Origin: Alphaproteobacteria bacterium
GTDB taxonomy: Bacteria; Pseudomonadota; Alphaproteobacteria; Micropepsales; Micropepsaceae
Length of the DNA: 64,000 nt
Assembly: GCA_016124635.1 (NCBI GenBank)
Contig: WGNJ01000003.1
Location: 101,091-165,090, forward strand
Reading direction: 5' to 3'
Shown here: positions 40,382 through 49,750 of the stretch, in pieces
Numbering within the stretch: position 1 is the first letter of the stretch
How the letters are laid out: each line of letters opens with the position of its first letter
The notes under the pieces: model-generated
What the model was told of the DNA's origin: nothing
The model's input: the letters and a program-made list of their open reading frames with translations, nothing else
Database searches by the model: none
Program-made: the position numbers and the translations under genes

Positions 40382-40783
40382 CCGCTGAGCGGCACAAGGT
40401 CAAGTCTTGATCAAAGAGGAGGTACATCTTCGACGCGTGCATTTCGCTCCGCGTCGCTGCCTTCATCCAATACAAGAATGGAGATAGAAGTCGCGCCGTT
40501 CTCGTTGGTGTTTCTCGCGGGCGTCGCTCAGACTCTTTGAGACACGCGCACCCAGAGACGCAGTTCACTATTTCGCCCGTCCCTCAACGAGCGTCGCCTT
40601 GCCGTGATCGTCCGCCGGTCCTAGCGGCTTGCCGGGGCATTTTCGGCCACCCGCGCCTTCGGAAGGCCTGATCGTCGCAGGCAATTTGTTCAGCGAACCA
40701 GCCAGGCACACCAGCAACTTGCGCCGGGAGGGGGATTTGGCTATATCCGCCCGCTCTTTTGCAAAGCTTGCCGGATACGCGTC
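40382..40783. other. 402-bp region without a recognised gene
   Basis: Between divergent kup and rpmE and therefore expected to hold both promoters. Minus-strand frames here run antisense into rpmE or kup and show no family resemblance. No clear leader structure was found. Confidence 0.45.
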
Positions 40784-41017
40784 ATGAAGAAAGATGGTCA
40801 CCCCGACTACCACTACATCACCGTCGTTCAGAACGACGGGTCGAAGTTCTTGACGCGCTCGACCTGGGGTGCCGGCGGCGACGTGCTGACGCTCGATATC
40901 GATCCGACGACCCATCCGGCGTGGACCGGCGGCGGCCAGCAACTCCTCGATCGTGCGGGCCGCGTCTCGAAGTTCAACAAGAAATTCGAAGGCATGGTCG
41001 GTACGGTCAAGAAATAG
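40784..41017 (+). CDS. rpmE: 50S ribosomal protein bL31
   Basis: 77 residues. [20 protein letters not shown] start, [19 protein letters not shown] and [12 protein letters not shown] are all diagnostic. No CxxC zinc pair is present, as in zinc-independent (C-minus) L31 of many alphaproteobacteria. Located at the 50S central protuberance, bridging to 30S. Convergent with rcdA. Confidence 0.97.
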   Translation: MKKDGHPDYHYITVVQNDGSKFLTRSTWGAGGDVLTLDIDPTTHPAWTGGGQQLLDRAGRVSKFNKKFEGMVGTVKK

Positions 41018-41039
41018 GCCGACCCGTTATTCCTGCTGC

Positions 41040-41603
41040 CTAGAGCTGCCCCTCGACCGTTCCGAAGGCCTGCTGCAGCCGGCTGAGCTGCGCATGCATG
41101 CCGCCCGTCGGCTGGGCGTCCGGCACCGCGTAAAGCGCCTGATCGAGGCGATCGACACGCTCGTAGAGATGCGCACTACGCTCGAGCAATTCGACGAGCT
41201 TCGCAGGCAACGTGTCCGTGGCCTCCATACGCTTGCCGCGGCAAATTTCACGCGCGCCCAGGCGGTATTTCTCCTTTGCCGCCTCGTCCGCCGTCATCTC
41301 TTGTTCGCTGACCGCGCGCTGCACCAGCAGCCACGACGCCACCTGCATCAGGCGCGTTGTCAGCCGCATGCTCTCGCCGGCGTAAGCAAGCGCCGCTTTG
41401 GAGGGCAGCAGCTTCGACTCCTGGCGGCCGCGGCCGTCCAGATAAGTCGCGGTCTCCTCGACCATCGCCATGCCTTCTTCAAAGGTTCGGCGAAAGAGCT
41501 CCGAGCCCGAAAAAGCGAGCGCGTTCGAAAATCGCGTTTCCACCGCCGTCGATCTGATGGCCATGCCTTCCCCGTTATGTCCCACGTTTTGCAAACCCGA
41601 CAT
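41040..41603 (-). CDS. rcdA: RcdA, CtrA-degradation regulator (DUF1465)
   Basis: 187 residues. Helical DUF1465 family: AVETRFSNALAFSGSELFRRTFEEGM at the N-terminus, then ETATYLDGRGRQESKLLPSKAALAYAGESMRLTTRLMQVASWLLVQRAV, all helical. In Caulobacter RcdA works with CpdR and ClpXP to deliver CtrA for cell-cycle proteolysis. Two starts are possible: ATG 41603 with GGAGG and ATG 41564 with GGGGAAGG; both are well placed. Rhizobial genomes often have it near rpmE. Confidence 0.87.
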   Translation of the reverse strand: MSGLQNVGHNGEGMAIRSTAVETRFSNALAFSGSELFRRTFEEGMAMVEETATYLDGRGRQESKLLPSKAALAYAGESMRLTTRLMQVASWLLVQRAVSEQEMTADEAAKEKYRLGAREICRGKRMEATDTLPAKLVELLERSAHLYERVDRLDQALYAVPDAQPTGGMHAQLSRLQQAFGTVEGQL

Positions 41604-41789
41604 GCGATCGACCTCCGCGGACTAATGCCCCTGTATCCGCAGCTCGCGTCCTTTGGTTGACGCTCGGCCTCATGCCCATAAGGCAAAGGCATACGCACGG
41701 CACAGTTCAAGCTTAAGATCGATGAGCTTGCATTCTTCGCGCCAAGCTTGGCACGAAAAACACAATCGGTCACGCGAAAGAGAGTTAAC

Positions 41790-42494
41790 GTGCCGCGCCG
41801 TTCGAGAACGCATCTTGCTGGCGTCGATGGTTGTCGACGCGGATGGATTGTGGTGCACACCACAAGTGACATCGCGCACGCTTGCATCGAATTCGTCTCA
41901 CATTGGCGCGAGATTCATCGTCGTTTCGACATTGTTGCCGTCGATATGCCGATCGGCCTTAGTGACGACGGTGAGCGCGCGTGCGAGTGCGCGGCGCGCA
42001 AGATCTTGAGCCCGCACGGCGCGCGCGTTTTCCGCGTTCCCGCGCGCGGCGCCTTAAGGTTTCTGGATGACGGCTGGGCCAAAGCGAACAAATGGTCGAA
42101 GCAACAAGGGCTTGGCGGCATTTCCAAACAGTCGTGGAATATCCTTCCCAAGATCGCGGAAATCGACGGCGAGATGAGGGCGGCCGACCAACGCCGCGTT
42201 TACGAAGCCCATCCCGAACTTGCTTTTGCGCGCCTGAACGGAGGGACAGCACTCCCGTCTAAGCATAGCGATCAAGGTCTTAACGCCCGCAAGCGCTTGT
42301 TGCGCGGCGCCGGCTTCCTAAACCTCGGCGATTGGCTTGCCCGGCGGCGGGCACTCCATGCGAAACCGGACGACATCCTTGATGCAAGCGCCCTACTCCT
42401 GACCGCCCTTCGCATCCGTGCTGGCCAAGCGACCGCGCTGCCGGCTGCCGCACCACGCGACGCGCGCCGCCTCAAGATGGCGATCCATTACTAG
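41790..42494 (+). CDS. DUF429 domain protein
   Basis: 234 residues from GTG 41790 (an alternative TTG at 41748 lacks a ribosome-binding site). Begins with THLAGVDGCRRGWIVV, the ribonuclease-H-like first strand of DUF429, then FDIVAVDMPIGLSDDGERACECAARK and a helical region with YEAHPELAFARLNGG. The invariant Asp residues suggest a nuclease-like fold, but no biochemical activity is established for the family. Convergent with the DUF1192 gene. Confidence 0.82.
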   Translation: MPRRSRTHLAGVDGCRRGWIVVHTTSDIAHACIEFVSHWREIHRRFDIVAVDMPIGLSDDGERACECAARKILSPHGARVFRVPARGALRFLDDGWAKANKWSKQQGLGGISKQSWNILPKIAEIDGEMRAADQRRVYEAHPELAFARLNGGTALPSKHSDQGLNARKRLLRGAGFLNLGDWLARRRALHAKPDDILDASALLLTALRIRAGQATALPAAAPRDARRLKMAIHY

Positions 42495-42508
42495 CGAAGG
42501 CGCTAGTC

Positions 42509-42697
42509 TTACGATTTCGGCTTGAAGAAGGCGTCGGCGGAGTTGCGCTGCTTTTGCTTTTCGGCGATCGCAGCCTTCATGCGCGCGATCTCGGCCTCGT
42601 ACTCGCCGATCCGGTTGGTCAGATCCTCGATCGACATCTGCGAAAGGTCGACGATCTGAGGCTTCTTGGTCTTCGGTTCGAGATCGTCCCAGGACAT
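42509..42697 (-). CDS. DUF1192 small protein
   Basis: 62 residues starting MSWDDLEPKTKKPQIVDLSQMSI, then IEDLTNRIGEYEAEIARMKAAIAEKQKQRNSADAFF. This short coiled-coil DUF1192 family is widespread in alphaproteobacteria and always near quinone oxidoreductase or RNA-processing genes; role unknown. Divergent from the oxidoreductase with 82 bp between. Confidence 0.85.
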   Translation of the reverse strand: MSWDDLEPKTKKPQIVDLSQMSIEDLTNRIGEYEAEIARMKAAIAEKQKQRNSADAFFKPKS

Positions 42698-42779
42698 CGC
42701 AACAACCCTCGTGCCGCCGCCGCGGAAAGCCGCTAATGATGGGCCGCGAAGCGCCGAACCTGCAAGAGGGCATGAGCTG

Positions 42780-43781
42780 ATGACGAACCTTCCGGAAACC
42801 ATGCGCGCGGTCGTACCGGCCGAAGAAGGCGGCAAGCGCATTCCCAAGATCGTGAAGCTTCCGGTGCCGAAGCCCGGTCCCAAGGAGGTACTCATCAAGG
42901 TTGCCGCCGCCGGCCTGAACCGCGCCGACCTGCTCCAGGTGCAGGGCATGTATCCGCCGCCGCCGGGCGCGCCTGAAACGCTCGGCATGGAGGCATCGGG
43001 AACGATCGTCGCACTCGGTCCCGAAACGTCGCGTTGGTCGACGGGTGATCAAATCTGCGTTCTCGTCCCGGGCGGCGGTTACGCCGAGTATTGCGTCGTC
43101 CACGAAGGCAGTGTGCTACCCGTGCCGCAAGGTGTTTCGCTCGTCGATGCGGCCGCCTTGCCGGAAGCTTACTTCACCGTCTGGACCAACGTCGTCGACC
43201 GCGCGCGCCTCGCACCCGGCGAGACGTTCCTCGTCCACGGCGGTTCGAGCGGCATCGGCACGGCGGCAATTCAGCTCTTCGCCGCGCGCGGCCATCGCGT
43301 TTTCGCGACGGCCGGTTCGCCCGAGAAATGCGAAGCCTGCAAGAAGCTCGGCGCCGCTCGCGCCATCAACTACAAGACCGAAGACTTCGTCGAAGTCGTC
43401 AAAGGCGAAACCAAGAACGCGGGCGTCGACGTCATCCTCGATATGGTGGGCGGAAGCTACGTCGCGAGAAACCTGCAAGCGCTCAAGCTCGAGGGACGCC
43501 TCGTCAACATCGCCTTCCAGGAAGGCGCCGAGGTGACGCTGAACATGCTCGTCGTCATGCTGAAGCGCTTGACGCTGACGGGCTCGACCTTGCGTCCGCG
43601 CACGCCGGAGCAGAAGGCGGAGATCGGCAAGTCGCTCGCGCGAGAGGTGTGGCCGCTCATCGATCAAGGCCGCATCAAGCCCGTCGTCGACAGCGTCTTT
43701 CCCCTGGAAAAGGTCGCGGAAGCACACGCGCGCATGGCGGGAAGCCAGCATATCGGCAAGATTCTGCTGAGCCTCGGCTAA
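42780..43781 (+). CDS. NAD(P)H-quinone oxidoreductase, PIG3/zinc-independent MDR type
   Basis: 333 residues from ATG 42780 with an AGAGG ribosome-binding site. GroES-like N-terminal domain with PKPGPKEVLIKVAAAGLNRADLLQ, then nucleotide-binding VHGGSSGIGTAAIQLF (the quinone-reductase version of GxxGxG), and SVFPLEKVAEAHARM near the end. Lacks zinc ligands. Likely reduces quinones or xenobiotic enals with NADPH. Confidence 0.9.
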   Translation: MTNLPETMRAVVPAEEGGKRIPKIVKLPVPKPGPKEVLIKVAAAGLNRADLLQVQGMYPPPPGAPETLGMEASGTIVALGPETSRWSTGDQICVLVPGGGYAEYCVVHEGSVLPVPQGVSLVDAAALPEAYFTVWTNVVDRARLAPGETFLVHGGSSGIGTAAIQLFAARGHRVFATAGSPEKCEACKKLGAARAINYKTEDFVEVVKGETKNAGVDVILDMVGGSYVARNLQALKLEGRLVNIAFQEGAEVTLNMLVVMLKRLTLTGSTLRPRTPEQKAEIGKSLAREVWPLIDQGRIKPVVDSVFPLEKVAEAHARMAGSQHIGKILLSLG

Positions 43782-43897
43782 GTTCCGCTTTCCGAGCGGG
43801 CGCGTGGCCTCTATATAACCGAGCAATTCCCTCAATCGAGGATACGTGCATTTGGCCTGGCGGTTGGCTCCGTCGGCGCCCCAAGCGGAGAATTGCC

Positions 43898-44593
43898 ATG
43901 ACGAAGCCGCTGATGCCCAAGGCGACAGCCATGTGGCTCATCAACAATACGACACTGACCTTCGACCAGATCGCCGAGTTCTGCGGCCTGCATCCGCTCG
44001 AAGTGAAGGCTATGGCCGACGACCTTCACCCTGAGAAGATCGTGCCCCTCGATCCGACGATGAACGGCCAGCTGACGCGTGAAGAGATCACGGCGGGCGA
44101 AAAGGATCCGCGCAAGAAGTTGGTGATGGCGAAGTCGGCGCATGCGGTGCCCGAGCCGAAGAACAAGTCGCGTCCGCGCTACACACCGGTGTCGCGCCGT
44201 CAGGATCGCCCCGACGCGATCGCATGGATCGTGCGCAATCACCCCGAGCTGACCGACGCCGAAATCGGCAAGCTGATCGGCACGACCAAAGCGACGATTC
44301 AGGCGATCCGCAATCGCACGCATTGGAACATCGCCAACATCAAGCCGGTCGATCCGGTGACGCTCGGCCTCACCTCGCAGCTCGAGCTCGATCTCGCCGT
44401 GACCAAAGCCGCGGACCGAAAGGCGAAGACTGCCCCTCCCGCCGAGCCGAAGGGTGCGACGCTCAAACCCGCCTCGGAGACGACACAGGAAAGCGAAGAA
44501 CAACCGGCCGATGAAGAAACCGCGCAGATGAAATACGACCCGGCCTCGGTCTTTGCCTCGTTCCAGCGCGTGCGCGGCGGCGAGAAGAGTTGA
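43898..44593 (+). CDS. trcR: TrcR-type cell-cycle transcriptional regulator (DUF1013)
   Basis: 231 residues from ATG 43898 with GGAG eight bases upstream. DUF1013: MPKATAMWLINNTTLTFDQIAEFCGLHPLEVKAMAD is an HTH-like helical region and RPDAIAWIVRNHPELTDAEIGKLIGTTKATIQAIR a second HTH. The C-terminal 60 residues are acidic and low complexity. Named a cell-cycle transcriptional regulator in alphaproteobacterial databases; DNA binding is the expected role. Convergent with the MFS gene, 1 bp apart. Confidence 0.85.
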   Translation: MTKPLMPKATAMWLINNTTLTFDQIAEFCGLHPLEVKAMADDLHPEKIVPLDPTMNGQLTREEITAGEKDPRKKLVMAKSAHAVPEPKNKSRPRYTPVSRRQDRPDAIAWIVRNHPELTDAEIGKLIGTTKATIQAIRNRTHWNIANIKPVDPVTLGLTSQLELDLAVTKAADRKAKTAPPAEPKGATLKPASETTQESEEQPADEETAQMKYDPASVFASFQRVRGGEKS

Positions 44594-44594
44594 G

Positions 44595-45878
44595 CTAGGC
44601 CGCCGTCTCGCTCTTTGCCTCTTCGGTGGTTTGTTCGGATGCGGGCGCGAAATGGATCGCGCCCGGTCCTTGCGTGGTGGGCACGTTGAACGCGCCGCGC
44701 TCCTGGCTCGCAATGGGCGCGCGCACAAGCGTGCGGTAGATCACGAACAGCAGCAGGCAGCTGTGCATCGCCGCCGTATAGTAGAACACGGCGGATAATC
44801 CGCCGACTTGAACGACGGCGGCCGCGATCAGCGGCCCGACCATCGCCGCCGTACCGTAGACGAAGAGATTGCTGGCCGCGGTTTCCGTCATCTCCTCATG
44901 CTTCGCATGATCGTTGAGATGCGCGTTGGTCATCGAGCCAATTGGAAACGCCGTCATCCCGTAGAGAAAACCGCCCGCCAACAGCCAGGCGTGCGGCCCG
45001 ATCGCGAAGGGCACGGGAATAGCCAACATGATCCCGGCAAAGGCAGCGCCTGCCGCGGCGCAGCCGATGACGAAGCGGCGGTCCGTGAAGTCGGACAAGC
45101 GGCCGACCGGCCACTGCGCCAACGCACCGCCCAAAATCACCATCGACATGAAGAGCGCGACGCCGTTCCCGGCGAGGCCGCGATACTCGGCATAGATCGG
45201 CGCCAAGATCCAAAACGCGCCGCTCGCGAGACCGACGATCGCCGCGCCCACCACGCCGACCGGTGACACGCGAAGGAGATGCACGACCCGCAACTTCGGT
45301 AGCGCAACGCGCTGCGGTTCCGTCTGGCGCGTCAAGCCGATCGGGATGAGGCAGGCGACGGTCAGGATTGCGCAGCCGATGAACAGCACGTCGCCGCGCC
45401 GGTCGGCGAGCGTGAACAAATACTGTCCACCCAGCAGCGCCAAATTGTTGATCGCCGCATATGTTGTGAAGATGCGGCCGCGCTTTTCGTTCGGCACTTG
45501 CTGATTGAGCCATCCCTCGATGATCGAGAACATGCCGGCCGCGCAAAAGCCGATTGCGGCACGCAGGATCGCCCAGCTCCATCCCCCTATGATCAACGGC
45601 AGCAACAGCACGGCGGCCGTCGTCAACGCGGTGAGAATTGCGAATGAGCGTATGTGACCCGAGCGCGCAATGAGATAGGGGCAACCGAGGCAACCGGCCA
45701 CGAAGCCGGTGAAATAGGCAAAGCCCTGCAGACTGAGAGAGGTCGCCGAGAAGCCCTCGAGGTGTCCGCGGATGGGCACCAACGTTCCTTGCAACCCGTT
45801 GGCCAGCAGCATGATCGCCGCCGTCGCGAGGAGCGACGTGATCTTGGCAAGGTCGGCGCCTGAGATGCGGTGTTGCAT
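44595..45878 (-). CDS. Major facilitator superfamily transporter
   Basis: 427 residues with 12 predicted helices. MFS loop 2-3 appears as LIARSGHIRSFAIL and the inner repeat as QWPVGRLSDFTDRRFVIG (GxLsDrxGRr-type). The cytosolic tail after about 400 is hydrophilic. Related to the YcaD/sugar-type MFS group by general shape only; no substrate can be assigned. Divergent from the acyl-CoA synthetase with 131 bp between. Confidence 0.82.
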   Translation of the reverse strand: MQHRISGADLAKITSLLATAAIMLLANGLQGTLVPIRGHLEGFSATSLSLQGFAYFTGFVAGCLGCPYLIARSGHIRSFAILTALTTAAVLLLPLIIGGWSWAILRAAIGFCAAGMFSIIEGWLNQQVPNEKRGRIFTTYAAINNLALLGGQYLFTLADRRGDVLFIGCAILTVACLIPIGLTRQTEPQRVALPKLRVVHLLRVSPVGVVGAAIVGLASGAFWILAPIYAEYRGLAGNGVALFMSMVILGGALAQWPVGRLSDFTDRRFVIGCAAAGAAFAGIMLAIPVPFAIGPHAWLLAGGFLYGMTAFPIGSMTNAHLNDHAKHEEMTETAASNLFVYGTAAMVGPLIAAAVVQVGGLSAVFYYTAAMHSCLLLFVIYRTLVRAPIASQERGAFNVPTTQGPGAIHFAPASEQTTEEAKSETAA

Positions 45879-46009
45879 GGCGCGGGAGGCATACTGGGAC
45901 GTTGGAGTCTTTGCCAGCCGTAGCCGTCACATGCGCCGCCTTGCCGCGCTACCTGCCCTTCGCTACGTTTCGGCCAATCACAACACTTCGGATTGGGTGG
46001 AGGACGCCG

Positions 46010-47770
46010 ATGGCCCGCGCCAAGAAGGCAAAGCGCTCGAATTTGAAATCCAGAGCCCCGGCAAGAAAAGCAAAACCCGTCAGGACCGCGGCAAAGCGCA
46101 AAGCCGCCCCGGCAAAGAAGTCCAAGCCCGCCCGCAAGGCGGCACGCCCCAATCCCTACGCCGCCCACCTCGACAAGAATCCGGCGAACTTCCAGCCGCT
46201 GACCCCGCTGACGTTTCTCGAACGTTCGGCCTCCACGTTCCCTGACAATATCGCGATCATCCACGGCGAACGCCGCATTACCTATCGCAATTTCTATGAG
46301 CGCTGCCGTCGCCTTGCCTCGGCGTTGAAGAAGCGCGGCGTCGCCGTGGGCGACACTGTCGCCGTCCTCGCGCCCAACATCCCACCGATGCTCGATGCGC
46401 ACTACGGTTGCGCCATGATCGGCGCTGTGCTCAACGCCATCAACTATCGCCTCAGCGCCCAAGAGGTCGGTTTCATCCTCGATCACGGCGAGGCCAAGGT
46501 CTTCATCGTCGACCGGGAATTCGGCGCCCTCGCACTCGACGCGCTCTACAACGCCAAGGTGAAGCCCATCGTCATCAGCATCGACGATCCGGAATTCGAT
46601 GGCGGCGAGCTCATCGGCGAAATCGAATATGATGCTTTCCTGGAGACCGGCGATCCGCACTTCGAGTGGCGTTGGCCCGAAGATGAATGGGAAGCGATCA
46701 CGCTCAACTACACAAGCGGGACCACCGGCAATCCGAAAGGCGTCGTCTTCCATCATCGCGGCGCCTATTTGCTCGCCCTCGGCAACGTCATCGCGGCGTC
46801 CATCAGACAGCATCCGGTCTATCTCTGGTCGCTGCCGATGTTTCACTGCAACGGCTGGTGCTTCACTTGGACGATCTCCGTCGTCGCCGGCACACACATC
46901 TGTCTGCGCCGCGTCAACGCGCAGACCATGTTCGAAGCGGCCGCTCGCTATGGTGTCACGCATATGTGCGGCGCGCCGATCGTCATGAGCATGCTGGTCA
47001 ACGCGACCGATGCCGAGAGACGAGAGCTCAAGACCAAGATCGAATTCATGACGGCCGCTGCACCGCCGCCGGCCGCGACACTGGCCCGCATGGAAGCGGC
47101 AGGCTTCGCCGTTCATCACGTCTACGGTCTCACCGAAACCTACGGTCCCGCAGTCGTGAACGCGTGGCACAGCGAGTGGGATGCCAATCCGATGGAAGAG
47201 CGCGCCCGCATCAAGGCGCGCCAGGGTGTGCGTTATCCCGTGCTCGAGGCGCTCTCCGTCAAAGACCCGGATACGATGAAGGACGTGCCGAAAGACGGCG
47301 AGACGATGGGCGAGGTCTTCTTCCGCGGCAACGTGGTGATGAAGGGTTATCTCAAAAATCCGAAAGCCAGCGAGGCCGCCTTCAAAGGCGGTTGGTTCCA
47401 CTCCGGTGACCTCGGTGTCTGGCACAAGGACAACTACATCCAGCTCAAGGATCGTTCGAAGGACATCATCATTTCCGGTGGTGAGAACATCTCATCGATC
47501 GAGGTCGAAGACGTGCTGGCCAAGCACCCGGCGATCAGCCTCTCGGCCGTCGTCGGCAAACCCGACGACAAATGGGGCGAGACGCCGGTCGCCTTCGTCG
47601 AGCTAAAGCCGGCAGCCAACGGTGTGACGGCCGAAGAGATCATCATGTTCTGCCGCCAGCACATCGCCGGCTACAAGATCCCGCGCACCATCGTCTTTTG
47701 CGAACTCCCCAAAACAAGCACGGGGAAGATCCAGAAGTTCAAACTGCGCGAAAAGGCAAAGGCAGCTTGA
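46010..47770 (+). CDS. Long/medium-chain acyl-CoA synthetase with basic N-terminal tail
   Basis: 586 residues from ATG 46010 with a GGAGG ribosome-binding site. Residues 1-47 are almost only Lys, Arg, Ala and Pro (MARAKKAKRSNLKSRAPARK and on), histone-H1-like. The enzyme proper begins NPYAAHLDKNPANFQPLTPL. ANL-family marks: AMP motif NYTSGTTGNPKGVVFHHRG (near 238), VYGLTETYGPAVVNAW, the gate FHSGDLGVWH (near 465) and RSKDIIISGGENISSIEVE, and the C-terminal lysine in KTSTGKIQKFKLRE. Activates fatty or aryl acids to CoA esters. Members normally start about at NPY, so the tail is extra. Confidence 0.9.
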   Translation: MARAKKAKRSNLKSRAPARKAKPVRTAAKRKAAPAKKSKPARKAARPNPYAAHLDKNPANFQPLTPLTFLERSASTFPDNIAIIHGERRITYRNFYERCRRLASALKKRGVAVGDTVAVLAPNIPPMLDAHYGCAMIGAVLNAINYRLSAQEVGFILDHGEAKVFIVDREFGALALDALYNAKVKPIVISIDDPEFDGGELIGEIEYDAFLETGDPHFEWRWPEDEWEAITLNYTSGTTGNPKGVVFHHRGAYLLALGNVIAASIRQHPVYLWSLPMFHCNGWCFTWTISVVAGTHICLRRVNAQTMFEAAARYGVTHMCGAPIVMSMLVNATDAERRELKTKIEFMTAAAPPPAATLARMEAAGFAVHHVYGLTETYGPAVVNAWHSEWDANPMEERARIKARQGVRYPVLEALSVKDPDTMKDVPKDGETMGEVFFRGNVVMKGYLKNPKASEAAFKGGWFHSGDLGVWHKDNYIQLKDRSKDIIISGGENISSIEVEDVLAKHPAISLSAVVGKPDDKWGETPVAFVELKPAANGVTAEEIIMFCRQHIAGYKIPRTIVFCELPKTSTGKIQKFKLREKAKAA

Positions 47771-47786
47771 GCCGCACACTTGCAGG

Positions 47787-49667
47787 TCAGTGGGGCGCCC
47801 ACGGATCCATTGAGCGCATTGCTGAACGCATTTGATCGTCGCTGAGCTTGTCGAATTGCGGGAGCAGTGGACGCCCCGGGTCGAGACCAGCGATCTCACT
47901 GCGGTGGGCGTCCATCCAGGCAACGAGCCCCTGATCAATTCGCTTGTTCGCGCGACCGTGCGGCGACGTCGCATCGCCCGTGTTCGGATTGAAGATGCTA
48001 CCGAAGCTCAACCGAGGACTCTCGCTGAACGCGACCTCTGACAGCTTGGCGCGAAACTCGAGTTCCTCGCTCTCGAGCTTTGCGTCCTTCACATAGATCT
48101 TGTCGAGCGCATGGCGGCCTTCATGCGCGAAGATGCTCGAATCGAGAGTGATCCGGCTCAGATCCAGCATGAAACGGCGCTTCAGCTCCGTCCCGGCGAA
48201 ACCCGCCTTGCGCAGATTGTCCGCCAACGCATTGAGACCCGACCATCGCAGACGCAATGAGAGTCCTGGAAGGAAGCTCGCTGGGTCGGCCCTCGCGATC
48301 TCATCGTCGCCGGCGGAAAGAAGCCTCACCTCATTTTCGATCTCTGCACGTTGCGCGGGATCGGTCAACCGTTCCCATGACTTGAGTGGTCCGTCGGCAT
48401 AACGCGGACGCACCTGAAAGATGCCTTCGTCGTTGGACCAGCCACCATGAGCTTGGCGCCCATCCCACACCCAACTCTCATAACCGTTGCTGACCATGCG
48501 ATCGAGTACGATGAGCCGCAGCACGGCGTGACGTCCGTACTGATCGACCGCGTGTTGATCGTCGATGAAGACATGACCGAAGTGCATATTCTCCACCCCG
48601 CCCGTATCGCCGACATTGATCACGCCACCGAATCGCGATCTGATTTCACGCATGAAGGCGTCCGGAGAGAACGCTGGCACCGCGCCGCCAAAATTCAACT
48701 TCGCCCAAAACGCCTGCGCAATGCCGATGAGCATCTGGCGCCAAGCCTTGTTGTCGCCCCGTTTGTTCGCGATGTCGCGGTAGTAGTCGTTCGTGACGAC
48801 CTGCATGTCCTTGAGGAGCGTCGCATAAGCGAGCGTTTCTTGAACATTTGGCGCCTTGAGGAATGCGTCGTTGCCCGCAAATCGGTCGTCATTCGCGGCA
48901 AGCGCGGCCAATGCAAAAAACTGTGAGATGCGCAGGCCCTCAAATACATCTCGGCGCACCTCCGGGCTCGCGCCGGGACGCCAAGCAGGCAATGCTGCCC
49001 TTAGCTTCTGAGCGGCCGTTGCCCACTTACCGCTCTCAGCGCCCTCACGCGCATAAGAGAGCCACGCGGCAAGCGCCAACGGTCCGTCATCGAGCCGAAG
49101 TGCGACCTCAAGCAGATCTTCCGAAAGATCGAGCGGCATCGGCGGTGCCGCGCTGACCAAACGCATTGCTTCGCGCACATGACGCAACCGTTGAACATCG
49201 GAGGGCGATTGATCGCCGATGCGGACGCCGTCGAGCCTGTCGAGGACCGCAATTGCGCATGCATGCAGCGCCACGTGCCGATCGGACGGCGTTCCCGCCC
49301 CCGCAAGAGCCGCATCCGCCGCGTTCGAAGCGTCGTCGAACCGCTTCTGCGACGACAGAAAGCGCGCGAACTCAGCTTGCGTCTCGCTGATGTCCACGCC
49401 GGTCGCAATTGCATCACGGAAATAGCGCTCGGCGTCGCCCGGCCGGCCGTCGATCCGCCATGCCATCACGCCAAGTTGACGAAGCGACTCGGCACGGTCC
49501 CGCGGCGCTCCGGCGACCGCAGCCGCTTGGTATGCCGCCCGGGCTTCCGCAAAATGCAAGGCTACATAGGCGTCTTCGCCCGCCTGAAAGGTCGGCGGCG
49601 CCGCAACGACAGGCGTTAACCCAAGAACCGTAATTGCGACACTGAGTGCGAAAATGCGTGCGAGCAC
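47787..49667 (-). CDS. Exported TPR protein with HEGRH metallopeptidase-like domain
   Basis: 626 residues. Signal peptide (residues 1-22, MLARIFALSVAITVLGLTPV). Residues about 25-290 are helical with TPR-like units (QAGEDAYVALHFAEARAAYQ, GRPGDAERYFRDAIAT, SQKRFDDASNAADAAL). The middle (about 340-390) has DTGGVENMHFGHVFIDD, which could be a second polar site. The C-terminal domain holds SSIFAHEGRHALDK, His-Glu-Gly-Arg-His at 515-519, matching HExxH, and ELEFRAKLSEVAF 17-28 residues later with glutamates that could be the third zinc ligand of a gluzincin. I do not recognise the family. Divergent from an AraC regulator. The enzymatic role is inferred from the motif alone. Confidence 0.72.
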   Translation of the reverse strand: MLARIFALSVAITVLGLTPVVAAPPTFQAGEDAYVALHFAEARAAYQAAAVAGAPRDRAESLRQLGVMAWRIDGRPGDAERYFRDAIATGVDISETQAEFARFLSSQKRFDDASNAADAALAGAGTPSDRHVALHACAIAVLDRLDGVRIGDQSPSDVQRLRHVREAMRLVSAAPPMPLDLSEDLLEVALRLDDGPLALAAWLSYAREGAESGKWATAAQKLRAALPAWRPGASPEVRRDVFEGLRISQFFALAALAANDDRFAGNDAFLKAPNVQETLAYATLLKDMQVVTNDYYRDIANKRGDNKAWRQMLIGIAQAFWAKLNFGGAVPAFSPDAFMREIRSRFGGVINVGDTGGVENMHFGHVFIDDQHAVDQYGRHAVLRLIVLDRMVSNGYESWVWDGRQAHGGWSNDEGIFQVRPRYADGPLKSWERLTDPAQRAEIENEVRLLSAGDDEIARADPASFLPGLSLRLRWSGLNALADNLRKAGFAGTELKRRFMLDLSRITLDSSIFAHEGRHALDKIYVKDAKLESEELEFRAKLSEVAFSESPRLSFGSIFNPNTGDATSPHGRANKRIDQGLVAWMDAHRSEIAGLDPGRPLLPQFDKLSDDQMRSAMRSMDPWAPH

Positions 49668-49750
49668 AACCGTACCCCTTCAATATCTCGGCCACACAGC
49701 AAATCTTTAGAAGGGGACGCCGTCTTGTACGGCTGTGACATCGGGTTCGA

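Noticed and set aside
40568..40942. Minus-strand frame of 124 codons upstream of and across rpmE
   Set aside because: Antisense to the certain rpmE, basic composition, no good start.
43091..43897. Long upstream in-frame extension of the TrcR gene
   Set aside because: It runs antiframe through the quinone oxidoreductase; ATG 43898 with GGAG is the true start.
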